Assembly (NCBI RefSeq): GCF_025567085.1
Contig: NZ_JAOQJN010000002.1
Coordinates: 341,640 to 405,639, forward strand
Source: Bovifimicola ammoniilytica
GTDB lineage: Bacteria > Bacillota > Clostridia > Lachnospirales > Lachnospiraceae
Direction: 5' to 3'
DNA: 64,000 nucleotides
In this document: one piece after another, positions 28,049-37,527 of the stretch
Numbering within the stretch: the first letter of the stretch is position 1
Layout of the letters: each line of letters opens with the position of its first letter
Program-made: the position numbers and the translations under genes
Notes under the pieces: generated by a model
The model's input: the letters and a program-made list of their open reading frames with translations, nothing else
The model's database searches: none
What the model was told of the DNA's origin: nothing

Positions 28049-28936
28049 ATGTACAAGATATTAAAAGCAGAACAATTAGCTAATAACATCTACTTAATGG
28101 ATGTAGAAGCTCCAAGAATTGCCAAATCGTGTAATCCTGGACAGTTTATTATAGCTAAACTTGATGAAAAAGGCGAAAGAATTCCTTTAACAATCTGTGA
28201 TTATGACAGAGAAAATGGAACAATTACAATTGTATTTCAGGTAATTGGTGCATCAACAGAGAAGATGTCAAAATTAAAGACAGGAGATGCATTCAGAGAT
28301 TTTACAGGACCTCTTGGTCAGCCATCTGAATTTGTTAATGAAGATTTAGAAGAATTAAAGAAAAAGAAATTCTTATTTGTAGCTGGTGGTGTTGGTACTG
28401 CACCTGTATATCCACAGGTTAAATGGTTACATGAGCATGGTATAGAAGCAGACGTTATCGTAGGTGCTAAGACTAAAGACATCTTAATATTAGAAGAAGA
28501 GATGAAGAAAGTTGGCAATCTTATCGTTGCAACAGACGATGGATCATATGGTTTCAAGGGTATGGTTACTGAAGCTATCAAAGATTTAGTAAATAACCAG
28601 GGTAAAAAATACGATGTCTGCGTAGCAATCGGACCAATGATTATGATGAAGTTCGTATGTTTGCTTACTAAAGAATTAAATATTCCTACTATAGTTTCAC
28701 TTAACCCAATTATGGTTGATGGAACAGGTATGTGCGGTGCCTGTCGTGTAATCGTTGGTGATGAAGTTAAATTTGCCTGTGTTGATGGTCCGGAATTCGA
28801 TGGACATAAGGTTGATTTCGATCAGGCTATGAAGAGACAGCAGATGTATAAAACTGAAGAAGGCCGAGCATTATTAAAACTCCGCGAAGGTGATACACAT
28901 CAGGGCGGCGGTTGCGGCTGTGGAGGTGACAAATAA
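28049..28936 (+). CDS. nfnA: NfnA-type ferredoxin-NADP reductase subunit (small)
   Basis: 295 residues. FAD-binding domain (PLTICDYD) and NAD-binding domain (FVAGGVGTAPVYPQ), then a [2Fe-2S] cluster region with MCGACRV and the nearby FACVDGPEFDGH. The C-terminal tail is Gly/Cys-rich. With the next gene it forms NfnAB, an electron-bifurcating NADH-dependent reduced ferredoxin:NADP oxidoreductase in anaerobes; the same fold also serves as a glutamate synthase-type partner. GTGGGAT precedes the ATG. Confidence 0.9.
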   Translation: MYKILKAEQLANNIYLMDVEAPRIAKSCNPGQFIIAKLDEKGERIPLTICDYDRENGTITIVFQVIGASTEKMSKLKTGDAFRDFTGPLGQPSEFVNEDLEELKKKKFLFVAGGVGTAPVYPQVKWLHEHGIEADVIVGAKTKDILILEEEMKKVGNLIVATDDGSYGFKGMVTEAIKDLVNNQGKKYDVCVAIGPMIMMKFVCLLTKELNIPTIVSLNPIMVDGTGMCGACRVIVGDEVKFACVDGPEFDGHKVDFDQAMKRQQMYKTEEGRALLKLREGDTHQGGGCGCGGDK

Positions 28937-30315
28937 TGGACGTATTAAAGAAAGTACCAGTAAGAGAACAGGATCCTAAAGTAAGAGCAAAAAACTTTGA
29001 AGAGGTTTGTTTAGGATATAATATAGAAGAAGCTAAAGAAGAAGCAAGCAGATGTCTTAAATGTAAGAATCCACAATGTCAGAAAGGTTGTCCTGTTTCT
29101 ATAGATATTCCAAGCTTTATCAAAGAAGTCGAAGATGGAAATATTGAAGAGGCTGCTAAGATTATCGGTAGATCATCTGCACTTCCAGCTGTATGTGGAC
29201 GTGTATGTCCTCAGGAAAGCCAGTGTGAAGGTAAATGTATCCGTGGTATCAAAGGTGAACCAATATCAATTGGTAAACTTGAAAGATTTGTAGCAGATTG
29301 GTCAAGAGAAAATGGAATCGATCCTGAAAAATCTGCAGAATCAAATGGAAAAAAAGTTGCAGTTATAGGGTCAGGTCCTTCAGGACTTACTTGTGCTGGA
29401 GATTTGGCTAAATTAGGATATGATGTTACTATTTTCGAGGCTCTTCATGAACCAGGTGGAGTTTTAGTATATGGTATTCCTGAATTCCGTTTACCTAAAG
29501 ATACGGTAGTTAAACATGAAATAGAAAATGTTAAGAAATTAGGCGTTAAGATTGAGACAAACGTTGTAATCGGTCACTCTACAAAGATTGATGAATTGCT
29601 TAATGAAGAAGGATTTGACGCAGTATTTATCGGTTCGGGTGCGGGTCTTCCAAGATTCATGGGTATTCCTGGTGAAAGTGCAAATGGTGTATTTTCAGCA
29701 AATGAATATTTAACAAGAAGTAATCTTATGAAAGCTTTCAAAGAAGAATATGATACTCCAATAGTTGCAGGTAAGAAAGTTGCAGTTGTAGGTGGTGGTA
29801 ACGTTGCTATGGACGCAGCCAGAACAGCTTTAAGACTTGGTGCAGAAGTACATATCGTGTACAGAAGAAGTGAAGAAGAACTTCCAGCCAGAGTTGAAGA
29901 AGTACATCATGCAAAAGAAGAAGGCGTAATATTCGATTTATTAACAAACCCTGTTGAGATTCTTGAAGATGAAAAAGGATGGGTTAAAGGAATGAAATGT
30001 ATTAGGATGGAATTAGGTGAGCCTGATGCATCTGGAAGAAGAAAATCGGTTGAAGTACCTGGTTCAGAATTCATAATGGATGTAGATACAGTAATTATGT
30101 CACTTGGTACATCACCAAACCCATTAATTTCTTCAACAACAGTTGGACTGGATACAGACAGAAGAAAATGTATTATTGCTGATGAAACGGGTAAGACTAC
30201 TAAAGAAGCAGTATATGCAGGTGGAGATGCCGTTACAGGCGCTGCTACAGTTATTCTTGCAATGGAAGCTGGTAAAGCAGGTGCTAAAGGAATTCACGAA
30301 TTTCTTTCAAAATAA
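28936..30315 (+). CDS. nfnB: NfnB-type / GltD-like NADPH-binding flavoprotein (large)
   Basis: 459 residues. N-terminal Fer4_20 domain with two [4Fe-4S] motifs (CLKCKNPQCQKGCP and CGRVCPQESQCEGKC), then two Rossmann folds (VIGSGPSGLTCAGDLA for FAD, VVGGGNVAMDAARTA for NADP). Its ATG overlaps the nfnA stop by one base, typical of a tightly coupled complex. Balances NADH, NADPH and ferredoxin pools. Often annotated as NADPH-dependent glutamate synthase, but the pairing with NfnA favours Nfn. Confidence 0.92.
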   Translation: MDVLKKVPVREQDPKVRAKNFEEVCLGYNIEEAKEEASRCLKCKNPQCQKGCPVSIDIPSFIKEVEDGNIEEAAKIIGRSSALPAVCGRVCPQESQCEGKCIRGIKGEPISIGKLERFVADWSRENGIDPEKSAESNGKKVAVIGSGPSGLTCAGDLAKLGYDVTIFEALHEPGGVLVYGIPEFRLPKDTVVKHEIENVKKLGVKIETNVVIGHSTKIDELLNEEGFDAVFIGSGAGLPRFMGIPGESANGVFSANEYLTRSNLMKAFKEEYDTPIVAGKKVAVVGGGNVAMDAARTALRLGAEVHIVYRRSEEELPARVEEVHHAKEEGVIFDLLTNPVEILEDEKGWVKGMKCIRMELGEPDASGRRKSVEVPGSEFIMDVDTVIMSLGTSPNPLISSTTVGLDTDRRKCIIADETGKTTKEAVYAGGDAVTGAATVILAMEAGKAGAKGIHEFLSK

Positions 30316-30338
30316 ATTAGATTGTATATATAACAGAT

Positions 30339-30364
30339 GGAGCTGTATTTACGGCTCCTTTTGT
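30339..30364 (+). terminator. Intrinsic terminator after nfnAB
   Basis: GGAGCTGT (30339-30346) pairs with ACGGCTCC (30351-30358) around ATTT with one G-U wobble, followed by TTTT. Confidence 0.7.
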
Positions 30365-30408
30365 TGTATTATAGGAAATATATAATATTTAATGAAAAGG
30401 AGCAGTTT

Positions 30409-31407
30409 ATGCAGAATGAAAAACTTACAATAGTATTACCTGACTGTGATACAATCAGCAAGGGTGATTTAGACTTATCTTCATTAAGTGAATTTGGGGA
30501 TGTTATAACCTATCCATTAATAAAACGTGAGGAATTACCAGAGAGACTTGAAGAAGCCGATGTGATATTATGTAATAAGATTTTACTCAACGAAGATTCC
30601 TTAAGAAACGCAACAAAGTTAAAATATATTGGATTATTTGCAACAGGATACAATAATGTGGATTTAGAATATACTAATGCCAGAAATATTACTGTATGCA
30701 ATGCAGGAAGTTATTCGACAGATGCAGTTGCACAGCATACGTTTGCATTAATAATGAATTATTATAATAAGGTAGCAAAGTATGATAATTTTGTTAAAGA
30801 TAATGGATGGAAGAATAGTAAAATATTCTCGCCATTTATATATAATATGAGTGAGTTAGCCGATAAAAACATAGGTGTAATAGGTTTTGGAAGTATAGGT
30901 CAGAAGGTATGTGAAATTGCGAAAGCATTTAATATGAATATTATTGCATTTTCAAGGAATGAGAAAAATGTAAATAATATAATTAAGAAAAAATTTAATG
31001 ATTATAGTAATATAAGATATGGAAGTATCGATGATATTGCGAAGAATTCGGATATCATAACAGTACATTGTCCATTGAATAATGCATCAGAGAAAATGAT
31101 AAATGAAGAATTCCTAAGTAAATGCAAGAGTAACTGTTATTTTGTTAATACATCAAGAGGCGGTGTCGTTGATGAGCATGCTTTATGTAGGGCTCTTAAT
31201 AACGGAGTAATTGCAGGTGCGGGAATTGATGTACTTACAACAGAACCGATGGCAGAAGATTGCGAACTTCTGCATGCAAAAAATATTACAATTACACCAC
31301 ATGTAGCATGGGCACCACTTGAGACAAGAGAGAGATTATTAAATATTGTTAAGGATAATCTTAGAGCATTTATTAATGGAGAACCCCAAAATGTTATTAG
31401 ACAATGA
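30409..31407 (+). CDS. D-isomer-specific 2-hydroxyacid dehydrogenase
   Basis: 332 residues from ATG 30409, chosen because AAGGAG lies 7 nt upstream; the longer frame starting at 30337 would run through the terminator. Catalytic domain (NVDLEYTNARNI, NAGSYSTDAVAQHTFALIM), NAD-binding GFGSIGQKV, then Arg in NTSRGGVVDE, Glu in TTEPMAED and His in ITPHVAW. Likely a glycerate/hydroxypyruvate reductase or related NAD enzyme; substrate not determined. Confidence 0.9.
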   Translation: MQNEKLTIVLPDCDTISKGDLDLSSLSEFGDVITYPLIKREELPERLEEADVILCNKILLNEDSLRNATKLKYIGLFATGYNNVDLEYTNARNITVCNAGSYSTDAVAQHTFALIMNYYNKVAKYDNFVKDNGWKNSKIFSPFIYNMSELADKNIGVIGFGSIGQKVCEIAKAFNMNIIAFSRNEKNVNNIIKKKFNDYSNIRYGSIDDIAKNSDIITVHCPLNNASEKMINEEFLSKCKSNCYFVNTSRGGVVDEHALCRALNNGVIAGAGIDVLTTEPMAEDCELLHAKNITITPHVAWAPLETRERLLNIVKDNLRAFINGEPQNVIRQ

Positions 31408-31479
31408 GGTATAGTTAATGTATAAAGACTAAGTTAACAGATAAGTACGAAGTTAACGAATAAAGAATGAGGTAAACAG

Positions 31480-32847
31480 ATGAAGAAAATAAATAATGTA
31501 TTACTGTGTATAATTATTCTGACATTAATACTGACAACAGGGTGTGGCAGTAAAAGTGATTCTGCTAAGGAAGCTGCAGCATTAGAATCATCAAGCAGTA
31601 TAACTACTAGTAATTTAGAAAGTACTACAATTACTGATGACTCAGAAAATGGTACAGCTTCTGATGACTCAGAAAATATGACAAACGATGAGTCGAGGAA
31701 TCAGATAAATTCAGAAGATGATAGTAATTCGTTAAGTGGCAGTACATTAGGTGGCAGTACATTAGGTGGCACACAGGATAAAAGTGATAGTCAGAATAAT
31801 AATAATGCTACAGAATTTTCATTAGTGATGGTTGGAGATGTGCTGCTTCATACACCGGTAAGCGATAGTGGTTTAATGGAAGACGGCAGTTATAATTATA
31901 GCCATTTATTTAGAAATGTAAGAAACGATATTGAAGAGGCGGACATTGCACTGGTTAATCAGGAAGTAATACTTGGAGGAACAGAGCTAGGATTATCAGG
32001 TTATCCTGCATTTAATGGGGCATATGAAGTTGGAGATGCACTTGTAGAAGCTGGTTTTGATGTGGTTCTACATGCTACAAATCACGCACTTGATAAGGGC
32101 AGACGTGGTATATTAAATTGCATTAATTATTGGAGAACTTCACATCCGGATATGGGAGTTATAGGAATTAATGAATCACAGGAGGAGCAGAATAATGTCT
32201 ATGTAAGAGAAGTAAATGGAATAAAAGTTGCTATTCTGAATTATACATATGGAACAAACGGAATTTCGCTTCCGTCTGATATGCCATATTGTGTAAATCT
32301 GTTAGACGGTGGGAAAATAGCTAAAGATATGGAAATTGCAAAGCAGATTTCGGATTTTATAATAGTATGTCCTCATTGGGGAACAGAATACACACATAAT
32401 GAGACGGCAGAACAGGAAAAATGGGCAGAATATTTTACGGAACTGGGTGCAAACCTTATTATTGGAACACACCCACATGTTATAGAACCTGTGAAATGGG
32501 TTGAGGCATCGAATGGAAATAGAGCATTAGTATATTACTCAATAGGTAATTTCATCAATGCCACAAGTGATTACGGACGAGGTGTTGCGAATCGTATGAT
32601 TGGTGCAATGGCAAAAGTAATAGTAGCTAAAAATTCAGATGGAAGTTTTTATGTAAAAGATTATAGTGCAATTCCACTTGTTACACAGATGATTAGTGGG
32701 CGTGGGCAGATTACTACATATAAATTGAGCGACTATTCCGAAGAATTAGCCGCTCAAAATGAAATTATATCAAGAGATTCAGTATTTTCACTGCAATATT
32801 GTAAAGAGCTATGTGATAGCGTATTTGGTGAAGTGAAACACAATTAG
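31480..32847 (+). CDS. CapA-family lipoprotein (PgsA/CapA-like metallophosphatase fold)
   Basis: 455 residues. Lipoprotein signal peptide with lipobox LTTGC (Cys about 22), then a Ser/Thr/Asp/Asn-rich linker to about 108 with a short repeat (GSTLGGSTLGG). The CapA domain follows: VMVGDVLLH, VNQEVILGG, LHATNHALDKG, CPHWGTEY, GTHPHVIEPV, YYSIGNF. The fold is shared with poly-gamma-glutamate capsule proteins; no capBC synthesis genes are nearby, so the substrate is open. Confidence 0.9.
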   Translation: MKKINNVLLCIIILTLILTTGCGSKSDSAKEAAALESSSSITTSNLESTTITDDSENGTASDDSENMTNDESRNQINSEDDSNSLSGSTLGGSTLGGTQDKSDSQNNNNATEFSLVMVGDVLLHTPVSDSGLMEDGSYNYSHLFRNVRNDIEEADIALVNQEVILGGTELGLSGYPAFNGAYEVGDALVEAGFDVVLHATNHALDKGRRGILNCINYWRTSHPDMGVIGINESQEEQNNVYVREVNGIKVAILNYTYGTNGISLPSDMPYCVNLLDGGKIAKDMEIAKQISDFIIVCPHWGTEYTHNETAEQEKWAEYFTELGANLIIGTHPHVIEPVKWVEASNGNRALVYYSIGNFINATSDYGRGVANRMIGAMAKVIVAKNSDGSFYVKDYSAIPLVTQMISGRGQITTYKLSDYSEELAAQNEIISRDSVFSLQYCKELCDSVFGEVKHN

Positions 32848-32850
32848 TAC

Positions 32851-33477
32851 TTACTCAAAAATTTGCTGGTAGATATCTTCAATAAGCTTATCAAGATATG
32901 CTTCATCTAGTTCACCGAATTTATCAGATATTGCCTTTTTAATAAATGCTTCACGTTCAAAATAAAGATTGGCTTCATCGGTCGAAGAGAAATGTTCATC
33001 GATGGAGTCTTTTGTATATGTATCAGTTATATAAGAGATAACTGAAGAAGTGAAGTCCTCCTCTGACTTTATCTCACTCTTAATCTTTCCTGCACTTTTT
33101 AAAGATACAATTCCACCAATAAGGAAAACATTCAGTAAAGCTCCCATAACTATATAGAACAGAATTCCTGAAAGTCCCTCAAATGCAAAATGAATTGGCA
33201 ATACATCAAGAGCATTGAGAATTAAGAAAATGTCACCTAAGACACCTACAATTATAAGTGATAATGACGAAGAATGTAGGTCTTTATATTTATCTGATTT
33301 AGTAATATATTGTTTACCAGAGTTAGATATAAAATCTTCGCCTGAATTATCATTTGTAAATGCATCCTCAGATGTATTTGTATCATTGTCAAGCTCATCT
33401 ACAAGTTCACATTCACAATCAGGACAAATAGTTTTACCCTCAACATACTTGTATTTACATTTAGGACAGTATGGCAT
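32851..33477 (-). CDS. Zinc-ribbon membrane protein
   Basis: 208 residues from ATG 33477. GGAGG lies 5 nt upstream of it, so the longer hydrophobic frame starting at 33654 is not used. N-terminal zinc ribbon CPKCKYKY/CPDCECEL (residues 4-24), acidic linker, two membrane helices (about 80-105, 115-135), and a charged helical C-terminus. Convergent with CapA and only 3 nt from its stop. Function unknown; the third zinc-ribbon membrane protein of the window. Confidence 0.75.
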   Translation of the reverse strand: MPYCPKCKYKYVEGKTICPDCECELVDELDNDTNTSEDAFTNDNSGEDFISNSGKQYITKSDKYKDLHSSSLSLIIVGVLGDIFLILNALDVLPIHFAFEGLSGILFYIVMGALLNVFLIGGIVSLKSAGKIKSEIKSEEDFTSSVISYITDTYTKDSIDEHFSSTDEANLYFEREAFIKKAISDKFGELDEAYLDKLIEDIYQQIFE

Positions 33478-33687
33478 ATTAACCTCCGTTTCTGCATACA
33501 TTTTCATTGCTGCCATAGAAATATTAATAAAAATAATAAAATAAATAGTAATTATAATTATTTGATTTAGTAAGATTATATATGAATTACAATATAAAGT
33601 AAATGAATATATCAGATTTATAAAAGTATTGTGAAATAAGGTGTTATATGACAATACTTTAAAATTAGCAGATTTTAACTTTTATAA

Positions 33688-33760
33688 TATAATTCATATG
33701 AATAAACGTTATAAATTGTTTATTGTATAATTCATATGGATAAACGTTATAAATTATTTA
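33688..33760. repeat. Two 35-nt direct repeats downstream of rlmH
   Basis: Copies at 33688-33722 and 33726-33760 differ at two positions and are separated by 3 nt. Each begins TATAATTCATATG and holds ATAAACGTTATAAATT. The second copy overlaps the last rlmH codons, so the first looks like a local tandem duplication of the gene end. Confidence 0.8.
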
Positions 33761-34233
33761 TGATATGGTTCGTTGTTAATAATTCTGTATGAACGATAAA
33801 TCTGTTCTAACAAAATTACGCGCATCAATTGGTGTGGAAATGTCATTTTTGAAAAACTTAATTTGTAATCAGAACGATTTGACACATTTTCAGATAAACC
33901 AAGTGAACCTCCGATTATAAAAGTAATGTGACTTGTGCCTGAAATTCCTAATGAATTGATTTTCTGTGCCATTTTCTCGGAAGAAATCATTTCACCATTG
34001 ATTTCGAGGGTAATAACATATGAGTCATCGGAAATATTTTTTAAAATACGTTCGCCCTCCTTATCTTTAATCTGTCTGTTAACAGTCTCAGATGCATTTT
34101 CAATGGTTTTCTCATCCTGCAACTGAATTATTTCAAGTTTACAATATTTAGAAAGCCTTTTAGAATATTCAGCTATTGCATCTGACAGATATTTTTCTTT
34201 AATTTTACCAACGCAGATAATTGTAATCTTCAA
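33754..34233 (-). CDS. rlmH: 23S rRNA (pseudouridine1915-N3)-methyltransferase
   Basis: 159 residues, exactly the family size. SPOUT methyltransferase: N-terminal MKITIICVGKIKEKYL, SAM-binding trefoil knot with FIIGGSLGLSENV, and C-terminal MTFPHQLMRVILLEQIYRSYRI and PYHK. Methylates helix 69 of the large ribosomal subunit. Confidence 0.97.
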   Translation of the reverse strand: MKITIICVGKIKEKYLSDAIAEYSKRLSKYCKLEIIQLQDEKTIENASETVNRQIKDKEGERILKNISDDSYVITLEINGEMISSEKMAQKINSLGISGTSHITFIIGGSLGLSENVSNRSDYKLSFSKMTFPHQLMRVILLEQIYRSYRIINNEPYHK

Positions 34234-34503
34234 GTTTAAACCTCCGGTAATGTAGGATTTTAGATGAGTGTATTAAATTATATAATAACGATATAACAGA
34301 ATTTGAAAATTTTAAATACTCAATCTTTATATATTAATCACTAAATTATATAATTATATTTTTCAAAATAATCTTAATAATTTTACTATTTTTAATTGGA
34401 AATGACAAGGACTGTTTCGTTGCTTTATTTGCTTTATTGTGTTACATTAATAGAAGTACAAAATGTTATCGGTTAAAAATACAGATAAGAAAGGTCATAT
34501 AAA

Positions 34504-35892
34504 ATGCAGGATAAAAAAGATAATAAGTTTAATAAAAATGTTAATATAAAAAATAAAAATACAGGAAATATAAATGGCAAAAATAATGATGTCCAAAATG
34601 CAGGTAAGCAAAATGTTAATGGTAAAAATAACAGTTTAAAGAATGCAGGTAAACAAAATGTTAATAGTAAAAATAACAGTTTAAGGAATGCAGGTAAACA
34701 AAATATAAATGTTAAAAATGTAAGTTTAAAGAATTCACATAAATCTTCTGTCTGTCCATATTCTATTAAATGTGGTGGCTGTGAATACATTGATATGCCA
34801 TATAAGGAGCAGCTTAAATTAAAAGAGAAGCAGGTAAGAAAACTTCTTAATAAACATTGTGAAGTAAAACCGATTATTGGAATGGACAATCCATTTAATT
34901 ATAGAAATAAGGTTCACGCAGTATTAGGAAGAAACAGACATGGAGAGATTCTGTCTGGAATCTATGAAAACAATTCTCACAGAATAATAAATGTTGAAAG
35001 CTGTATGATTGAGAATAGAAATGCTGATGAAATTATACAGAGCATAAAAGGTCTGTTAAAATCATTTAAAATAAAGGTGTATGATGAGGATACAGGATAC
35101 GGACTTCTAAGACATATATTAGTAAGAACTGGTCATAAGACAGGTGAGGTTATGGTAATTTTAGTATTAGTGTCACCAATTCTTCCGTCAAAGAATAATT
35201 TTGTTAAAGCCTTAAGAAAATTGCATCCTGAGATTTCTACGGTCGTAATTAATGTAAATGATAAGAAAACAAGTATGGTTCTGGGCAAACGTGATATTGT
35301 ATTATATGGAAAAGGATATATAGAAGATGTGTTATGTGGAAACAGATACAGAATTTCACCACAGTCATTTTATCAGATTAATCCTGTTCAGACAGAAGTC
35401 TTATATAATAAAGCAATTAAGTTAGCAGGACTTACAGGCAATGAAATGGTTATTGATGCATATTGTGGTATTGGAACTATAGGTATTACTGCAAGTAGTA
35501 AGGCGAAGGAAGTAATTGGTGTGGAATTGAATCCTGATGCTGTTAAAGATGCATATAATAACGCTAAGATAAATGGAATCAAAAACATAAAATTTACGTG
35601 TGATGATGCCGGAAAATTTATGGTTAAGATGGCTGACAATGGAATGACGGCTGACGTAGTATTTATGGATCCACCAAGAAGTGGCAGCACAGAAGAGTTT
35701 ATAGATGCAGTTGTTAAATTGTCACCTGACAGAGTTGTATATATATCGTGCAATCCTGTGACTTTAGAAAGAGATTTATGCTATTTTGAAAAGTGTGGAT
35801 ATATGGCAGTGGTGGATTATCCAGTAGATATGTTTGCGATGACGGGACATGTGGAGACGGTGTGTTTGCTGTCGAAGAAATGCCAATTTTAA
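34504..35892 (+). CDS. rlmD: 23S rRNA (uracil-5-)-methyltransferase RlmD/RumA family, with repeat N-terminus
   Basis: 462 residues. The family core starts at about residue 84: iron-sulfur Cys84, Cys90, Cys93 (CPYSIKCGGC), then the SAM domain (DAYCGIGTIGI), DPPRSG, and catalytic Cys in ISCNP. There is no separate TRAM domain. Residues 5-80 are an Asn/Lys-rich extension with three 15-residue repeats, absent from most relatives as far as I know. It makes m5U in rRNA (position 1939 or 747) or a related site; the exact target is not shown. Confidence 0.9.
   Translation: MQDKKDNKFNKNVNIKNKNTGNINGKNNDVQNAGKQNVNGKNNSLKNAGKQNVNSKNNSLRNAGKQNINVKNVSLKNSHKSSVCPYSIKCGGCEYIDMPYKEQLKLKEKQVRKLLNKHCEVKPIIGMDNPFNYRNKVHAVLGRNRHGEILSGIYENNSHRIINVESCMIENRNADEIIQSIKGLLKSFKIKVYDEDTGYGLLRHILVRTGHKTGEVMVILVLVSPILPSKNNFVKALRKLHPEISTVVINVNDKKTSMVLGKRDIVLYGKGYIEDVLCGNRYRISPQSFYQINPVQTEVLYNKAIKLAGLTGNEMVIDAYCGIGTIGITASSKAKEVIGVELNPDAVKDAYNNAKINGIKNIKFTCDDAGKFMVKMADNGMTADVVFMDPPRSGSTEEFIDAVVKLSPDRVVYISCNPVTLERDLCYFEKCGYMAVVDYPVDMFAMTGHVETVCLLSKKCQF
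34597..34731 (+). repeat. Three in-frame 45-bp tandem repeats in rlmD
   Basis: Encodes NAGKQNVNGKNNSLK, NAGKQNVNSKNNSLR and NAGKQNINVKNVSLK (residues 32-76). Length in whole codons keeps the frame, so copy number could vary without breaking the gene. Confidence 0.9.
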
Positions 35893-36172
35893 GCGGGTTT
35901 GTGGCCTATTTTGAAGGAAACATATCGCAAAAAAGGTTTAAAAATATGTGCTTGTATTGAAAAATTGAATACGAGTCTAGTAAAAATAGACCTTTTGGCG
36001 TAGTTGGTATCAGGTGCGCTGAAAGGTTATTTTTATGGAATTTTGTACGCGGAGAGGTAATGGGCTGTACGCTGAAATATGTATAGATTTAGATTGATTT
36101 TCGGCGTCTCTGCACTTATAATAAATGGTAGAGTAAAATGTCGTATTTTATAAATTTATTGAGGTAAGAAAT

Positions 36173-36298
36173 ATGGAATATATGACAATTAAAGAAACAG
36201 CAGAAGAGTGGAATCTTTCAGTGAGAAGAGTGCAGACAATCTGTAACGAAGGAATGAATATCTGCCGAATAGCACATCTGCTGTTAAGGAAGCTTTGA
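36173..36298 (+). pseudogene. Truncated HTH (excisionase/MerR-like) gene fused to hsdR remnant
   Basis: The first 27 codons (MEYMTIKETAEEWNLSVRRVQTIC...) match the small HTH proteins often found at mobile or restriction loci; the frame then runs into hsdR-type sequence in a wrong frame and stops. GAGG precedes the ATG. A deletion joined the HTH gene to the inside of hsdR near 36253. A paralogous broken copy lies at 44816. The 280 nt between rlmD and this gene hold no gene. Confidence 0.7.
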
Positions 36299-37178
36299 TG
36301 GGAGGAAACACAGAAAGTGATTATCTGCTCTTTATTGATGAAAAAGCTATTGCAGTTGTTGAGGCAAAAAGAGAAGAGAATCCTCTTGGTGATGAAGTCA
36401 ATAAGCAGGCAGAGGACTATGCTGTTTCTCCACAGGACTGGTATGGTTTGAGAAGCTTATTCCTTTAGTGTATATGGCTAATGGAAATAAGATATATTTC
36501 AAAAATATGCTTGTTGAAGATAGTGATTATGAAGAACTGTCACAGATGCATTCTCCAAAGAAGATACTTCAGATTGTTAGAAAGAAATCGGAGTATGGAG
36601 CACTTCCATTGATCGAGAAACGTGGTCTTCGTGATTGCCAGTATAGAGCAGAAGTTAAGTTTGAGGAGTCATTGAAGATGGGGAATAAAAAGAATCTGGC
36701 AGTGCTTGCTACAGGTTCCGGTAAAACTTATCTTGCATGTTTAGCTTCATACAGATTGCTTAATTATACACCTACAAAGAGAATTTTATTCCTTGTAGAT
36801 AGAAATAACCTTGCAAGGCAAACAGAGTCTGAGTTTAGCGTGTTTGACCGCACAGAAGGCCAGCAGAAAATGGGAAATCTTTATACAATCAACAGACTTA
36901 AGAAGGAAGAAGATATCAAGGGTGATATTGTAATTTCTACAATTCAGAAATTATTCTGCGTATTAACTGGTCAGGAAATAAATGATAGTGATGAAGATGC
37001 TGAGGATGAAAAAGCTAAAGCAGATGAAGAAAAGGATAGTAAGACAGTAGTTGACCTGGGTAATGATTTGAAGCTTCCACCAGACTATTTCCAGTTAATT
37101 ATTGTGGATGATGAGCGCGTTATAATAACGACAAAGTTAGAGAAATCCAGTAAAATCAAGGGGTTAGCACTAATTTAG
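36253..37178 (+). pseudogene. hsdR: Type I restriction enzyme R subunit, 5' half, frameshifted and truncated
   Basis: Frame 36253-36468 encodes the N-terminal nuclease region (AVKEALMGGNTESDYLLF, IAVVEAKRE, the D..ExK-type core). An extra GA near 36451 shifts the frame; 36468-37178 continues with MANGNKIYFKN, QYRAEVKFEESL, Walker A LATGSGKTY and FQLIIVDDE, then leaves the family right at the DEAD-like motif. The helicase motor and C-terminus are gone, so it is not functional for restriction. Confidence 0.88.
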
Positions 37179-37251
37179 TCCTTATTTTTATACCATTTTA
37201 TCGGTAGATTTTGGCTAGGGTCTGAACAGTAACTAAGTTTAAATTATTTTC

Positions 37252-37280
37252 TTGTGTGTCACATTAATGCGACATATAAT
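37252..37280 (+). promoter_or_regulatory. Upstream CBASS promoter with operator in the spacer
   Basis: TTGTGT (37252-37257), 17-nt spacer, TATAAT (37275-37280). The palindrome TGTCACATTAATGCGACA (37257-37274, one mismatched pair) occupies the spacer exactly. Its core TCrCATTAATrCrAC recurs at 41374-41397 upstream of Argonaute. Confidence 0.65.
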
Positions 37281-37463
37281 ATAATAGGATAGAGTCATAA
37301 AAGGAGTTGAGAAACATATTTTGAGGGGGTAAGTACTAAATAACGATGACATGAAAAAGGAAGTTTTCTAACGATAAATGTTTATATATGATGTATGTAT
37401 GTTTAAATTATACTATATTTATGACGAATGAAGTGCAAATACACTATATATAGTTGCTACGTG

Positions 37464-37492
37464 TTGAAAATGGGAAAAAATTGTGATATTAT
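37464..37492 (+). promoter_or_regulatory. Proximal CBASS promoter
   Basis: TTGAAA (37464-37469), 17-nt spacer, TATTAT (37487-37492), ending 36 nt before the effector start codon. It could give basal expression independent of the upstream operator. Confidence 0.5.
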
Positions 37493-37527
37493 TTAATAAA
37501 ACAGAACATAAGTTTGGCGGTGAAAGG

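Larger units (their letters stand above)
37179..37527 (+). other. Regulatory leader upstream of the CBASS operon
   Basis: 349 nt without a gene, carrying two promoter-like signals (listed separately) and the palindrome at 37257-37274. Tiny frames such as 37351-37371 were not called. Confidence 0.5.

Noticed and set aside
37351..37371. Tiny leader peptide ORF (MKKEVF) upstream of CBASS
   Set aside because: Too short, no codon bias or regulatory codon run, and no terminator/antiterminator pair around it.
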